This document shows, one piece after another, positions 26,470-35,368 of a stretch of DNA of 64,000 nucleotides; the stretch's first letter is position 1; every line of letters begins with the position of its first letter. The notes below the pieces were generated by a model. The model ran no database searches. It had not been told where the DNA came from and was given only the letters and a program-made list of their open reading frames with translations. Location of the stretch: the NCBI GenBank assembly GCA_964511875.1, contig CAZEHS010000005.1, positions 1 through 64,000 of the forward strand. Reading direction: 5' to 3'. Origin of the DNA: CAZEHS01 sp964511875. Its GTDB lineage: Bacteria > Bacillota > Clostridia > Peptostreptococcales > Acidaminobacteraceae. A program made the position numbers and the translations under genes.

Positions 26470-27495
26470 ATGAATCAATTGATTAAAGCCGCTCCCGGTG
26501 TATTGCTGTGCCTAACCATTGCCATCCCCTCATGGTTTTTAGGAAAGTTCTTCCCCGTTATCGGCAGCCCCGTTTTTGGTATATTGCTAGGAATGCTGAC
26601 CATCCTGCAATTTCCGAATCTCTTATCGGAAGATCGCAAATTGGCAGAGGGGACAAGATATACGTCAAAAAAACTCCTTCAGTACGCGATTATTCTTCTA
26701 GGCTTTGAAATGAACCTGTTCAATATCATTAAAGTGGGTGGACAGTCCTTATTCGTCATGCTATTCACGCTATCAGCCTCATTCTTGACGGCATTCTTCG
26801 TGGGAAAAGCGCTTAAGCTTCATAGTAAAATGACCATCCTCATCGGTGTCGGAACCTCCATTTGCGGTGGCTCGGCCATCGTGGCCACGGCTCCAGTCAT
26901 TCAAGCCGATGACGAGGATGTGGCTAATGCCATTTCAACTATTTTCCTTTTCAATATTGCCGCAGTATTTCTCTTTCCGTTGCTCGGACGGTTGCTTGAG
27001 ATGAGCGATATGGGGTTTGGAATGTGGGCCGGCACTGCAATAAATGATACCTCTTCAGTTGTTGCAGCAGGTGTTGCCTGGAGTGCTGCCTCCGGAAGCA
27101 ATACGGCACTGGCCTTTGCCACCATCGTAAAGCTCACCAGAACGCTTATGATCGTGCCCATCACCCTGGTACTGGCCATATACACAGCGCGAAAAAGCAA
27201 TGCAGAATCAGGCCCGAATACGTTCCGCTTTGCTAAGGTTTTCCCATGGTTTGTCATTGCCTTTGTGGGAGCTGCAATCCTCAATACTTTTGCCGGCATA
27301 CCTTTGCCTACTTCCCATCTTCTTGTGGAAATCGGCAAGTTCATCATTGTAATGGCGATGGCCGCCATAGGTCTGAACACGAATCTGAAAAAACTCATTT
27401 TCAACAGCTTCAACCCCATATTACTTGGACTTTGCTGCTGGTTTGCCGTTGCATCGGTTTCACTGCTGGTTCAGATAACAATGAAAATATGGTGA
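26470..27495 (+). CDS. YeiH/UPF0324 family membrane protein, putative anion exporter
   Basis: 341 residues from ATG 26470, seven bases after AAAGGGA. About ten membrane segments. Family signatures are GSPVFGILLGML, the GVGTSICGGSAIVATAPVI loop, GMWAGTAINDTSSVVAAG and MAAIGLNTNLKKL. The family is annotated as putative sulfate exporter on modest evidence. It is a single gene with a strong terminator. Confidence 0.88.
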   Translation: MNQLIKAAPGVLLCLTIAIPSWFLGKFFPVIGSPVFGILLGMLTILQFPNLLSEDRKLAEGTRYTSKKLLQYAIILLGFEMNLFNIIKVGGQSLFVMLFTLSASFLTAFFVGKALKLHSKMTILIGVGTSICGGSAIVATAPVIQADDEDVANAISTIFLFNIAAVFLFPLLGRLLEMSDMGFGMWAGTAINDTSSVVAAGVAWSAASGSNTALAFATIVKLTRTLMIVPITLVLAIYTARKSNAESGPNTFRFAKVFPWFVIAFVGAAILNTFAGIPLPTSHLLVEIGKFIIVMAMAAIGLNTNLKKLIFNSFNPILLGLCCWFAVASVSLLVQITMKIW

Positions 27496-27497
27496 AT

Positions 27498-27535
27498 AAA
27501 ACGGAGGTGCCCAACTGGGCACCTCCGTTTTATTT
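27498..27535. terminator. strong hairpin terminator
   Basis: Arms AAAACGGAGGTGCCC (27498-27512) and GGGCACCTCCGTTTT (27517-27531), then TATTTT. It lies between the convergent yeiH-like and CGGC genes. Confidence 0.92.
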
Positions 27536-27540
27536 TGAAG

Positions 27541-27960
27541 CTACTTATTTTCCGGGTAACTGTTGTATATGCCCTTATCCCTGAATTCAGTCGATATCTT
27601 GCTGATATAAGAGCCCTCTACAACCGTTTCATAGCCGTGCTTCTTAATGATCTGCCTGATGTAATCCACATGAGGACAGCGATCATAATGATGGTTGTCA
27701 GTAACCATGCAGGAAGCCAGATGGATGGCAACTTCATCTTTTTTTATGTCTGTTTTCTTTGCCAGCTTATTGGAGAGATGCTCCAGCTTTGCCGCTACGC
27801 CTTTACCGCAGCAGCCGCCGCAGGTGAATGACAGGTACTGTGTCCCTTCCGAATATCCCCCGAAAACATTATCCCTGTTGTAAAAGCCCTGTGTGCAGGC
27901 AAAACCGCTGCATCGTCTGTGCGCAATGTCACATTGGATAATGACCACGTATTTTTTCAT
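27541..27960 (-). CDS. CGGC domain protein
   Basis: 139 residues from ATG 27958-27960, behind GGAGG. Small cytosolic protein with the namesake TCGGCCGKG motif (about 47-55) and further conserved cysteines in CDIAHRRCSGFAC, HLASCMV and HYDRCPH, with HVDYIRQIIKKHGYE at the end. The cysteine and histidine pattern suggests metal binding, but the family function is not established. It lies divergent from ada. Confidence 0.83.
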   Translation of the reverse strand: MKKYVVIIQCDIAHRRCSGFACTQGFYNRDNVFGGYSEGTQYLSFTCGGCCGKGVAAKLEHLSNKLAKKTDIKKDEVAIHLASCMVTDNHHYDRCPHVDYIRQIIKKHGYETVVEGSYISKISTEFRDKGIYNSYPENK

Positions 27961-28126
27961 CTCTAATCCTCCTAATCGCATTCGCTAAGAGAATGATATA
28001 ACAAATGTGCACTCGCTAAAAGTGCCAGTTTTACGATGTTGAAGGAAATTGCTCAGCAATTATTTGACCGTTTTCCGGTTGTTCATCCCGTGAGTGTTTG
28101 GGATAATGGTCTTAAGAGGTGATTCA

Positions 28127-29167
28127 ATGAATGATGATCAGAAGTACCGTGCACTGATTGAACAGGATCCGGCCTACGATGGTGCTTTTTATGCAGGCGT
28201 GAAGACTACAGGTATTTTTTGCCGACCCACCTGCACTGCTCGTAAGCCCAAACGCGAAAATGTAAATTTCTATTCAAGCATACACGAAGCTATGGCAGCA
28301 GGCTTCAGACCCTGCAAAATCTGCAGACCAATGGAGAGCATCGGCAAAATCCCGGATGAAATCGCAGCACTGATCAATGAAGTCGAAACGAACCCCCATA
28401 TAAAAATCAAAGAGGCTGCGCTGAGAGCACGGGGACTCGACCCAGGCACCATCAGACGGTGGTTTAAGAAGCACTACGACATGAGCTTCAGCGCCTTCTG
28501 CAGAATGCAGCGAATCAGCCTCGCCTATGGAAATATCAAGGAAGGGGAGAAAATCGCAGATGCAGCCATGAACAGTGGCTATGAATCAGTAAGCGGCTTC
28601 TCTGACGCATTCCAGAAGATGCTGGGTACCAACCCGAACTCAAGCAAGCATACGGCGGTACTTATTTACAGACGATTTGACAGCGTCTTGGGTCCGATGA
28701 TAGCAGTCGGAAATGATGCCGGCATATGCTTACTGGAATTCGGTGACAGACGTATGCTTGAAACGGAACTTGCCGATATCAAGAACCGCTTCAAAGCAGT
28801 GCTGATACCTGGCCGAAATGCTTCAATAGACTTGGTGATGGAAGAATTGGAGGCGTACTTTGCAGGAACGTTAAAAACTTTCTCCGTCCCTCTATTGACT
28901 CCGGGAACCGAATTTCAAAATAGAGTCTGGGAGTCTCTCAGGAACATACCGTATGGCGAGGTACGTTCCTATCAGGAGCAAGCCATTGCGATTGGAAATC
29001 CTAACGCTGTCAGGGCTGTTGGGACTGCTAACGGCATGAACCGGATTGCCATTATCATTCCATGCCACCGGGTGATTGGCTCAGATGGCAAGTTAGTAGG
29101 CTATGGCGGCGGATTGTGGCGGAAGGAATGGCTGCTGAAGCACGAAAAAGAATGGAGTTTAAAGTAA
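28127..29167 (+). CDS. ada: bifunctional Ada: DNA methyltransferase and transcriptional activator
   Basis: 346 residues from ATG 28127 behind AGAGGTGA. N-terminal Ada metal domain with the four cysteines in FCRPTCTARKPK and CKICRP, which takes methyl groups from phosphotriesters. AraC-type helix-turn-helix region in the middle (about 90-190). C-terminal O6-methylguanine methyltransferase with the active-site cysteine in IPCHRVIGSDGKLVGYGGG. All parts are present as in E. coli Ada (354 residues), so it should repair alkylation damage and activate its own regulon. No alkA lies beside it. Confidence 0.95.
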   Translation: MNDDQKYRALIEQDPAYDGAFYAGVKTTGIFCRPTCTARKPKRENVNFYSSIHEAMAAGFRPCKICRPMESIGKIPDEIAALINEVETNPHIKIKEAALRARGLDPGTIRRWFKKHYDMSFSAFCRMQRISLAYGNIKEGEKIADAAMNSGYESVSGFSDAFQKMLGTNPNSSKHTAVLIYRRFDSVLGPMIAVGNDAGICLLEFGDRRMLETELADIKNRFKAVLIPGRNASIDLVMEELEAYFAGTLKTFSVPLLTPGTEFQNRVWESLRNIPYGEVRSYQEQAIAIGNPNAVRAVGTANGMNRIAIIIPCHRVIGSDGKLVGYGGGLWRKEWLLKHEKEWSLK

Positions 29168-29174
29168 AACCAAC

Positions 29175-29210
29175 GAACCCCAACGTGATTTTTCCACCAC
29201 GCTGGGGTTC
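29175..29210. terminator. hairpin after ada, weak T tract
   Basis: GAACCCCAACGTG (29175-29187) pairs with CACGCTGGGGTTC (29198-29210) with one mismatch. The downstream T run is poor, so termination strength is doubtful. Confidence 0.55.
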
Positions 29211-29238
29211 ATTGCATTCCCATGATTTCAACAGTTTT

Positions 29239-29985
29239 CTATTTCCAGCCCCAGGGTTTCATCCGGTTGAAGCCCTTTCGTATTCCCATCGATGCCCTTT
29301 CAGTCAGTCCCAATCCAATTGTTAGGATATGTGGTTTTATCGCTCCATTGTTCATGCTCAGATGCCCATAGCAGCTGGCACAGTAGTGATGCAGCTGCCG
29401 TCCGTCCAACAGGATGGTGTCCAGTGCTTTTCTGGCTTTGTGAGGATCAGGAATACCCAGACCGCAGCAGGGCAGGTTCACGGCATTCTGAACCTTAACA
29501 CCGGTCCACTCCGAAATGGCTTTCCTGAAGGTGCCCGATTGTCTGTCAGGACAGGGAGGGAACGTATGGAGGATTTCATCCGTCACTGAACACGAAATAT
29601 TTTTTTCCTTTAAAAAAGTATAAATATCCTTGACCGGTATATCAAGTTCTTCCCGAAAAACAGAATAACAGTTAGGACATGCAACAACAAGCTCCGTGAC
29701 TGCGCTTTCCTTAAGCTGCAGTTTAATCCGATCCAACACCCGGCGGCTCCCCACAGTATTTCCGGTTAACCGCAGCGGCTTGCTGCAGCAGTCATATAAC
29801 CAGCCGCACTTCAGCTCATGAAAAAGGGTGATGACCGCCCGGGTTGTCTCAGGCAGGAAATTGACGAGATTACACCCTGGAAAAAAGGCAGGTTGCCCTG
29901 ATACCAACTGATTTTTTCGCCAGGGGAACCATTCTTTTTCAAGAATGGACAGTTTCTTTCCGATTGATACAGTTTTAGGCATCAT
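29239..29985 (-). CDS. CCG-domain (HdrB-like) cysteine-rich protein
   Basis: 248 residues. Two cysteine-rich CCG-type repeats: PGCNLVNF ... LYDCCSKPL ... CPNCYSVF, and LPCCGLGIPD ... CASCYGHL. This fold binds a non-cubane or [4Fe-4S] cluster or zinc and is found in heterodisulfide-reductase HdrB and in lactate and glycerol-3-phosphate oxidase subunits, where it handles thiols or electrons. No ferredoxin domain is fused. Its ATG overlaps the stop of the upstream TVP38 gene by four bases (ATGA), so the two are coupled; a redox role tied to a membrane protein is plausible. Confidence 0.8.
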   Translation of the reverse strand: MMPKTVSIGKKLSILEKEWFPWRKNQLVSGQPAFFPGCNLVNFLPETTRAVITLFHELKCGWLYDCCSKPLRLTGNTVGSRRVLDRIKLQLKESAVTELVVACPNCYSVFREELDIPVKDIYTFLKEKNISCSVTDEILHTFPPCPDRQSGTFRKAISEWTGVKVQNAVNLPCCGLGIPDPHKARKALDTILLDGRQLHHYCASCYGHLSMNNGAIKPHILTIGLGLTERASMGIRKGFNRMKPWGWK

Positions 29986-30704
29986 TTGGCTTCCTCATTG
30001 ATTTTGTCCTGATGATGTTTTTTTAGAGCGCGGACCCCAACAGTCGACAGGAACGTCAGGCCTACTAAAAAAGTAATCGCCCAGTAAAAATGTGATGAAT
30101 TGCAGTCGAAAAGTTTATCTCCTACATTCACATATACACAAACTCCAGGAATGATGCCCAATGCGGTTGCCGTGAGAAAGTCCCGATACCTCACATGGCT
30201 AAGGCCTGCTCCATAGCTGATTACATCAAATGGAACCAGGGGGATCAGCCGCAATAAGAGAATGCCGATAAAACCCGTCATCATAGGAACCCCGTGGGGC
30301 TTATGTCCCAGGCGGTTCATAAGCTTTTCCATGGCCTCCTGACCGATCAGCCGCGCCAGCCAGAAAGCAAGAGATCCTCCCATCATCGCTCCCATCCATG
30401 TCAGTATGAATCCCTTTCCCATTCCGAAGGCCATCCCGGATGCAATCGCCAGAACGGCATCCGGAAAAAGAGTGAGGGGGACGAAGGTAAAGAGAATCAC
30501 ATAGGCCAAGGGTCCCCAGGAACCCCAAGCCAGCACCTGGTCGCGGATTGCATCAGGGGTAGCATTATCAAGAACGCCTGTGGTCGAAACGGCTGCAATG
30601 ATAAAACCCAGCACCAGGATTCCCGTCAGATGGAACATCCATCCTTTGCCCGATACAGGTCCATTTTCTTTTAGAAAGTGCATACTTCTTTGTTCATTAT
30701 TCAT
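29982..30704 (-). CDS. TVP38/TMEM64 (DedA-like) membrane protein
   Basis: 240 residues from ATG 30702-30704, eight bases after GGAGG. About five to six membrane segments. The family core is VPLTLFPDAVLAIASGMAFGMGKG ... GGSLAFWLARLIG and LRLIPLVPFDVISYGAGL (the conserved arginine/proline re-entrant region). Members of the superfamily move lipids or ions across the membrane. It is first in the pair with the CCG protein and divergent from a second TVP38 gene. Confidence 0.87.
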   Translation of the reverse strand: MNNEQRSMHFLKENGPVSGKGWMFHLTGILVLGFIIAAVSTTGVLDNATPDAIRDQVLAWGSWGPLAYVILFTFVPLTLFPDAVLAIASGMAFGMGKGFILTWMGAMMGGSLAFWLARLIGQEAMEKLMNRLGHKPHGVPMMTGFIGILLLRLIPLVPFDVISYGAGLSHVRYRDFLTATALGIIPGVCVYVNVGDKLFDCNSSHFYWAITFLVGLTFLSTVGVRALKKHHQDKINEEAK

Positions 30705-30937
30705 AATGGATTCCTCCACAAACCTGTACTGAACGTATCCGATAACGATCGTAGTCAACTCGATTTTACCATATAAACACCGCTGAAACCGGCATTCTGG
30801 CGGCTTTGGTATTTTGATTCTTAATACGGATACGCTCATTATTCGGATATCTAATTAGATTTACACAATCCCTTCTGATATGCTGAAACATGGGTAAGTC
30901 AGTATTCTGACAAAATTATGGAAAGCGCGGTGCTATC

Positions 30938-31621
30938 ATGCATAAGAATACATTCTGGATTAAAGCGGCCATTCCCATCCTGCTGGTAATTCTTTACTTT
31001 GCCATAGAACCCTTCAGGACCATGATCAACAGTGCAGCCGGCACCCTAAAAACCTTGGATGTGGCATCTGTGAAGACCTACATCATTTCCTTCGGTATCT
31101 GGGCTCCCATCGCATCCTTTCTTCTGATGATCTTCCAGTCCGTAGCGGCACCCCTTCCGGCTTTCCTTATCACATTCGCCAACGCTGGGCTTTTCGGCTG
31201 GGTAAAGGGAGCTATCCTCTCTTGGAGCAGCGCTATGGCAGGCGCCGTCCTCTGTTTCTACATCGCACGCTGGTATGGACGAACCACCGTGGAGAAACTC
31301 ACCAGCCGTCAAGCGCTGGAGCATGTGGACGATTTTTTTGATCAGTATGGGAATTACGCTGTTCTGATTGCCCGGCTCCTTCCGTTCATTTCTTTTGATA
31401 TTGTCAGCTATGCAGCTGGCCTGACCTCCATGAGTTTCTGGTCATTTTTCTGGGCAACCGGCCTGGGGCAGCTCCCGGCAACAATCGTATACTCGTATGT
31501 AGGCGGTATGCTCACCGGGGGCGTGAAGCTGTTTGTCACAGGCTTGCTGATTCTTTTCTCACTCAGCGTTCTTTTCGCCATGCTCAGACGCTGGCAAAAG
31601 CAGCACAAAAATGCAGCATGA
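30938..31621 (+). CDS. TVP38/TMEM64 family membrane protein
   Basis: 227 residues. Core SVAAPLPAFLITFANAGLFGWVKGAILSWSSAMAGAVLCFYIARWYG, then LIARLLPFISFDIVSYAAGLTSM and a final membrane segment. The ribosome site is weak (GGAAAGCG, rather far from the ATG). It starts a plus-strand run with the rhodanese lipoprotein and a small membrane protein, and faces the other TVP38 gene across 230 bases. TVP38 genes beside rhodanese-type genes suggest a shared sulfur or metal-stress function; that is inference. Confidence 0.87.
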   Translation: MHKNTFWIKAAIPILLVILYFAIEPFRTMINSAAGTLKTLDVASVKTYIISFGIWAPIASFLLMIFQSVAAPLPAFLITFANAGLFGWVKGAILSWSSAMAGAVLCFYIARWYGRTTVEKLTSRQALEHVDDFFDQYGNYAVLIARLLPFISFDIVSYAAGLTSMSFWSFFWATGLGQLPATIVYSYVGGMLTGGVKLFVTGLLILFSLSVLFAMLRRWQKQHKNAA

Positions 31622-31674
31622 TCATTACCGCCAAGCGGTTCTGATACATATCTCACCAAGGAGGAAAGAAATTT

Positions 31675-32649
31675 ATGAATTTTAAAAAACTGACAGCTTT
31701 GCTGCTGTCCTGCGCTCTGGTCTTCAGCCTGGCTGGTTGTGCACCGAAGGCAGCACCTGCCGCACCGGCTCCAGACGCTGCTCCGGCTGCAGAGCCCGCT
31801 AAAGAAGCTGTTACACTGGATCCGGAAATGGCAGTCAATTATGTCACTGCGGATTGGCTTAAGGAAAACCTCGACAAAGTAGTCATAGTTGATGCCAATG
31901 CAGATAAAGCCTACAATGCCGGCCATATTCCCGGCGCTGTGAACATCACATGGCAGGCCCTCTCCAACATGGCTGTCAAACAGGGGGAGCCCGGCTGGGG
32001 TGTTGTCCTTGGCAAGGAAGAACTGGGTAAAAAGCTGGGAGAATTCGGAATCGACGGCTCCAAAGATATCATCGTATACAACGATCCCAAGGGTCTGGGT
32101 GAGGAAGGACGTGTACTTTGGATGCTGCGGATTGCAGGTCTGAATAATTCCAAGATGCTGTACGGCGGAATTCCCGCATGGGAGGCAGCCGGCTATGAAG
32201 TTTCCAATGAAGCAACCGCAGTAACGCCGGTACCCTTCACGATTGCCGCTTACGACGACGGGCGCATCGCCACAACCGACTACGTGAAAGAAAACCTGAA
32301 AAACATCAAGCTTCTGGATACCCGTTCCCTTGAGGAATACAAAGGTGAAACCAATCATGGCGAAAACTACAAAGGCGAAAAAGCCCTGGGCCGTATCGAA
32401 GGTGCTGTAGCTCTCCCCTACTCTGATCTATACAATATAGACGGCACGCCGAAAAGTATCGAAGACATGAAATCGATTTTTGAAGGATTGGGACTTAATC
32501 CCGATGATGAAATCGTCACCTACTGTACTGTCGGTATACGTTCCGGTTTCACAGCTGAGCAACTTCGTATGTGCGGTTACTCAAAAGCGAAGAACTACAA
32601 CGGCTCCTTCAGTGAATGGGCCGGTGCCGGTCTTCCAATTGTAAAATAA
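31675..32649 (+). CDS. rhodanese-type sulfurtransferase lipoprotein
   Basis: 324 residues behind GGAGG. Lipoprotein signal with lipobox LAGC (Cys about 22), then an Ala/Pro-rich linker, so it is anchored outside the membrane. Two rhodanese domains follow. The first (about 55-170) has VYNDPKG where the catalytic cysteine would sit and is probably structural. The second (about 200-322) has the active loop YCTVGIRS with Cys, plus LLDTRSLEEY. This matches the thiosulfate:cyanide sulfurtransferase layout. It is followed directly by the membrane gene at 32649. Confidence 0.92.
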   Translation: MNFKKLTALLLSCALVFSLAGCAPKAAPAAPAPDAAPAAEPAKEAVTLDPEMAVNYVTADWLKENLDKVVIVDANADKAYNAGHIPGAVNITWQALSNMAVKQGEPGWGVVLGKEELGKKLGEFGIDGSKDIIVYNDPKGLGEEGRVLWMLRIAGLNNSKMLYGGIPAWEAAGYEVSNEATAVTPVPFTIAAYDDGRIATTDYVKENLKNIKLLDTRSLEEYKGETNHGENYKGEKALGRIEGAVALPYSDLYNIDGTPKSIEDMKSIFEGLGLNPDDEIVTYCTVGIRSGFTAEQLRMCGYSKAKNYNGSFSEWAGAGLPIVK

Positions 32650-33095
32650 TGAAGCGGCTTCTTCCATGGATCGCGCCTGGCCTTATTCTGTTATTTGGAG
32701 CGGCGTATTTTCTGGCTCCTCGCTTTTGCCTTTCAGTCAATCAGGTTTGTGAAATGCTTATGACAGGCAATGCCCGCGGGTTGATGATGGTCTTGCATTC
32801 TGCTGGAAAAGGCGGAATCATCATTGCCCTCAGCATCGGCTGCCTCGCTTTTCTGGTCCCGTTTTTCAAACCGGAATACCTGCTGCAGGCGAACACTGAA
32901 TATTTCGGACTGACTTCAGGAATTCTGCTGACTGTCCTGGGAGCAATGCTGGCTCTTACGCTGCTTTTACTGCTGGGATACAGTCTCTGGGCGTTGATGC
33001 CGACTGGCTTAAGGAACCGATTAAGCAAGGTGTACCGTTATCGGCATTTTTTACCGGCAGGATTTGCAGTCTGGATGCTGATTCGGGTTATTTGA
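32649..33095 (+). CDS. small membrane protein resembling half of a TVP38 protein
   Basis: 148 residues. Its ATG shares a base with the TAA of the rhodanese gene (TAATG), so it is translationally coupled. Four to five hydrophobic segments. The stretch around GGIIIALSIGCLAFLVPFF and EYFGLTSGILLTVLGAMLALTLLLLLGYSLW lines up by eye with the N-terminal half of the TVP38 core of its neighbour at 30938, but the conserved R/P/FD half is missing. I do not recognise it otherwise. A terminator follows. Confidence 0.7.
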   Translation: MKRLLPWIAPGLILLFGAAYFLAPRFCLSVNQVCEMLMTGNARGLMMVLHSAGKGGIIIALSIGCLAFLVPFFKPEYLLQANTEYFGLTSGILLTVLGAMLALTLLLLLGYSLWALMPTGLRNRLSKVYRYRHFLPAGFAVWMLIRVI

Positions 33096-33109
33096 TTCAC
33101 CGCACAACT

Positions 33110-33152
33110 AAACAGGCTGTAATGGTAGATGCCCTACCATTACAGCCTGTTT
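33110..33152. terminator. long perfect hairpin terminator
   Basis: Perfect 19-base arms: AAACAGGCTGTAATGGTAG (33110-33128) and its complement at 33134-33152, with a five-base loop, between convergent genes. Confidence 0.92.
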
Positions 33153-33170
33153 AGTTTAACCGTTATGTAC

Positions 33171-34103
33171 TCAACCGGAAATCTTCTGATCAGTTAACTT
33201 CAACGCTTCAATTGAAGGAACAGGCGGTCGGTTCATCATTACAATGGCGATGAGAATCAGAGCGATTCCGATCAATCGCACAGGTCCCAGCGATTCGCGG
33301 AAAAAAAGTCCGGCTAAAAATACAGAGCATACCATTTCCAATGTGCTGATAACGCCGGCCTGGCTGAGTTCCACTCCCTTGGCAATGCCTGACAGATACA
33401 GGCTGTACGAGAGAGCTGAAGGGATTACACCGAGTCCAAGGGCTGCAAGAAGTACTGAAAAGCTCCAGTCACTTGGAAAATCACTGCTGTAAACCGCATA
33501 AGGCAGCAGTACGGCTGCACCGAAGAAAAAGCTGTATATGAGAATGGTCACCTGAGCATGCGATCGAATAAATCCCTTACTGACAGCACTCATCAGAGAA
33601 TACGATATGGCGGCAAGCAGTGCCAGCATTACTCCGGCAAATGATACCTGCAGCACGTTCAAATGTCCCTCCGTTACAGCAATCAAGCATCCCAGAAAAC
33701 AGATGCTCACCGCCGCCAGCTTCCATCGGCTGACCCGCTCCCCGAAAAACAGCACGGACCAGAGCAAAAGGAAGAAAGGGGCGGTATAGAGCAGCACCGC
33801 TGATGGTGCAACACCGATCAGACGGATCGCATTATAATAAAGCAGATTGAATCCGGCCTGTGACACCACCCCAAGAAAAGCAGCCAGAACCAGTCCGTAA
33901 CCGTCTATTCGAAGCAGTTCGGGATTCTTTCGCATCACGACAGCCACCAGGACAAGACACCCGATGCTGAGTCTTAAGAACGAAATCCATTCGGCTGATA
34001 CGCCTGCATTAAGCAGATATTGGGCAAATATCCCTGAAGTGCCCCAAAAGAGACCCGCTATTGCGATATTCAGCCGTCCGGAAGAAAGATCCTGTTTGTT
34101 CAT
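33171..34103 (-). CDS. EamA/DMT-family transporter
   Basis: 310 residues from ATG 34101-34103, six bases after GGGAG. Ten membrane segments in two EamA repeats (GLFWGTSGIFAQYLLNAGVSAEWISFLRL in the first; GVMLALLAAISYSLMSAVSKGF in the second). It probably exports amino acids or other metabolites. It is a single gene bounded by terminators; nothing around it fixes the substrate. Confidence 0.9.
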   Translation of the reverse strand: MNKQDLSSGRLNIAIAGLFWGTSGIFAQYLLNAGVSAEWISFLRLSIGCLVLVAVVMRKNPELLRIDGYGLVLAAFLGVVSQAGFNLLYYNAIRLIGVAPSAVLLYTAPFFLLLWSVLFFGERVSRWKLAAVSICFLGCLIAVTEGHLNVLQVSFAGVMLALLAAISYSLMSAVSKGFIRSHAQVTILIYSFFFGAAVLLPYAVYSSDFPSDWSFSVLLAALGLGVIPSALSYSLYLSGIAKGVELSQAGVISTLEMVCSVFLAGLFFRESLGPVRLIGIALILIAIVMMNRPPVPSIEALKLTDQKISG

Positions 34104-34241
34104 ATGCAACTCCCTTTACAGATATTGTTTCGGACAAGTTTTTAACATCTGTCTGTGTATAAGTATATGCCGATTCTTATCGGAATTTTAATTACGTCAA
34201 TAACTTAACACCTTGCAGTGTCACTGCAAAAATGAATAAAA

Positions 34242-34277
34242 CTCCCGCAAACGACCTTTAAAAGTCATTCTCAGGAG
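34242..34277 (-). terminator. hairpin terminator after the DUF502 gene
   Basis: On the minus strand, CTCCTGAGAATGAC pairs imperfectly with GGTCGTTTGCGGGAG and is followed by TTTTATT. It is about 30 bases past the stop. Confidence 0.6.
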
Positions 34278-34307
34278 CTTAAAAAAAAAATCATTCGTTT
34301 CAAATGT

Positions 34308-34886
34308 TCAATACAGTTTGGAAGGCAGCACGACACCCATAGAAACCACCATTTTCACAGCTTCGTCCACTGAAACGTCAAGATACTCTACATCAGCTGG
34401 ATCGAAAAACATGATGAAACCGCTGGTTGGGTTCGGAGTAGTTGGAACAAAGACTGCAGTTCGTGGAGATTCGGAAAGCATCAGACCTTCCCGGGTTATG
34501 AAACCGATACTTTTTGACGATGCGCTTGGAAAATTGACCAGTACAACCTGGGAGAAATTATTGTTTTTTCCACTGCTCAGGTTATGGCTCAACTCTTTCA
34601 CCGAATTGTAGACCGTATTGATGAATGGGATTCGATGAATCCACCCGTCAAAGTAGTGCAGGACTTTTTTTCCAATGAAGTTACTCGAGATGGCCCCCAC
34701 AAGAATAATCACACTGACAGTAATGATAAAACCAATACCCGGAATGTCAAATCCGAAAATCAATCGGATGAACGGAGCGCTGATATTATCCAGAAATTCA
34801 TAGATGATTTTGAGCACCAAAAAAGTGATGCTAATGGGTAAAAGTGTGAACAGGCCTGTAATAAATAGTTTTCTCAGTGTTTTCAC
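34308..34886 (-). CDS. DUF502 family membrane protein
   Basis: 192 residues from GTG 34884-34886, four bases after GGAGG. Two membrane segments (LFITGLFTLLPISITFLVLKIIY and GIGFIITVSVIILVGAIS) followed by a cytosolic domain with IPFINTVYNSVKEL, VLVNFP, IGFITREG and VFVPTTPNPTSGF, the conserved DUF502 features. Function is not established; some relatives are linked to membrane-protein quality or organisation. Confidence 0.9.
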   Translation of the reverse strand: MKTLRKLFITGLFTLLPISITFLVLKIIYEFLDNISAPFIRLIFGFDIPGIGFIITVSVIILVGAISSNFIGKKVLHYFDGWIHRIPFINTVYNSVKELSHNLSSGKNNNFSQVVLVNFPSASSKSIGFITREGLMLSESPRTAVFVPTTPNPTSGFIMFFDPADVEYLDVSVDEAVKMVVSMGVVLPSKLY

Positions 34887-35074
34887 GTGACCTCCAATAG
34901 CATTATAGCTCCATTATATCACCATAAACTGTCGGAAAATATTTGTACAGGCAACGTGTACAAGTTCTTTTTTTAGAACATGGTTTTCAACTGTCTCACA
35001 TGCTTCAAGTCATGATTTGAGGGTATATCTGCAACACTATCAGGATTAATCCACAAATTGAAAGGAGCCGGCAA

Positions 35075-35368
35075 ATGACACAGTACACACATTGCGTGCT
35101 ATGCAGCGCAGAGGCTAACGAACCTTACAACAATTACAGAAAAGACTTCCACACCATTGACTGTCCAAATTGCGGCAAGTATTTGATTACTTTGGAAGCA
35201 CTTCTCGAATTGCCAGGTGATCTCACCGCCGACGAGAAACAGGCACTTTCTGAGTATACGCGACGTATTTCGGATAAGAACGATTCTGAAATCGTAACAT
35301 TGTGGCTTGAAGGGCCAAATAGCTATCGCAACCTCCTGAGGCGGCTGAATCAAAATGATTCTCAATGA
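35075..35368 (+). CDS. small zinc-ribbon hypothetical protein
   Basis: 97 residues behind AAAGGAG. Cysteine pairs HCVLCSAEA and DCPNCGKYL form a probable zinc ribbon in the first 40 residues; the rest is helical and charged. I do not recognise the family. The downstream cyclase-fold gene begins 14 bases before its stop, so the two are translationally linked. Confidence 0.72.
   Translation: MTQYTHCVLCSAEANEPYNNYRKDFHTIDCPNCGKYLITLEALLELPGDLTADEKQALSEYTRRISDKNDSEIVTLWLEGPNSYRNLLRRLNQNDSQ

Noticed and set aside
28036..28119. 28-codon frame MLKEIAQQLFDRF... before ada
   Set aside because: It looks somewhat coding, but it is very short, has no clear ribosome site and overlaps a small palindrome (28047-28061) that may belong to the ada promoter.
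31408..32358. 316-codon minus-strand open frame across the TVP38 and rhodanese genes
   Set aside because: It lies opposite two genes with clear family motifs and crosses their boundary; no ribosome site and no recognisable domain.
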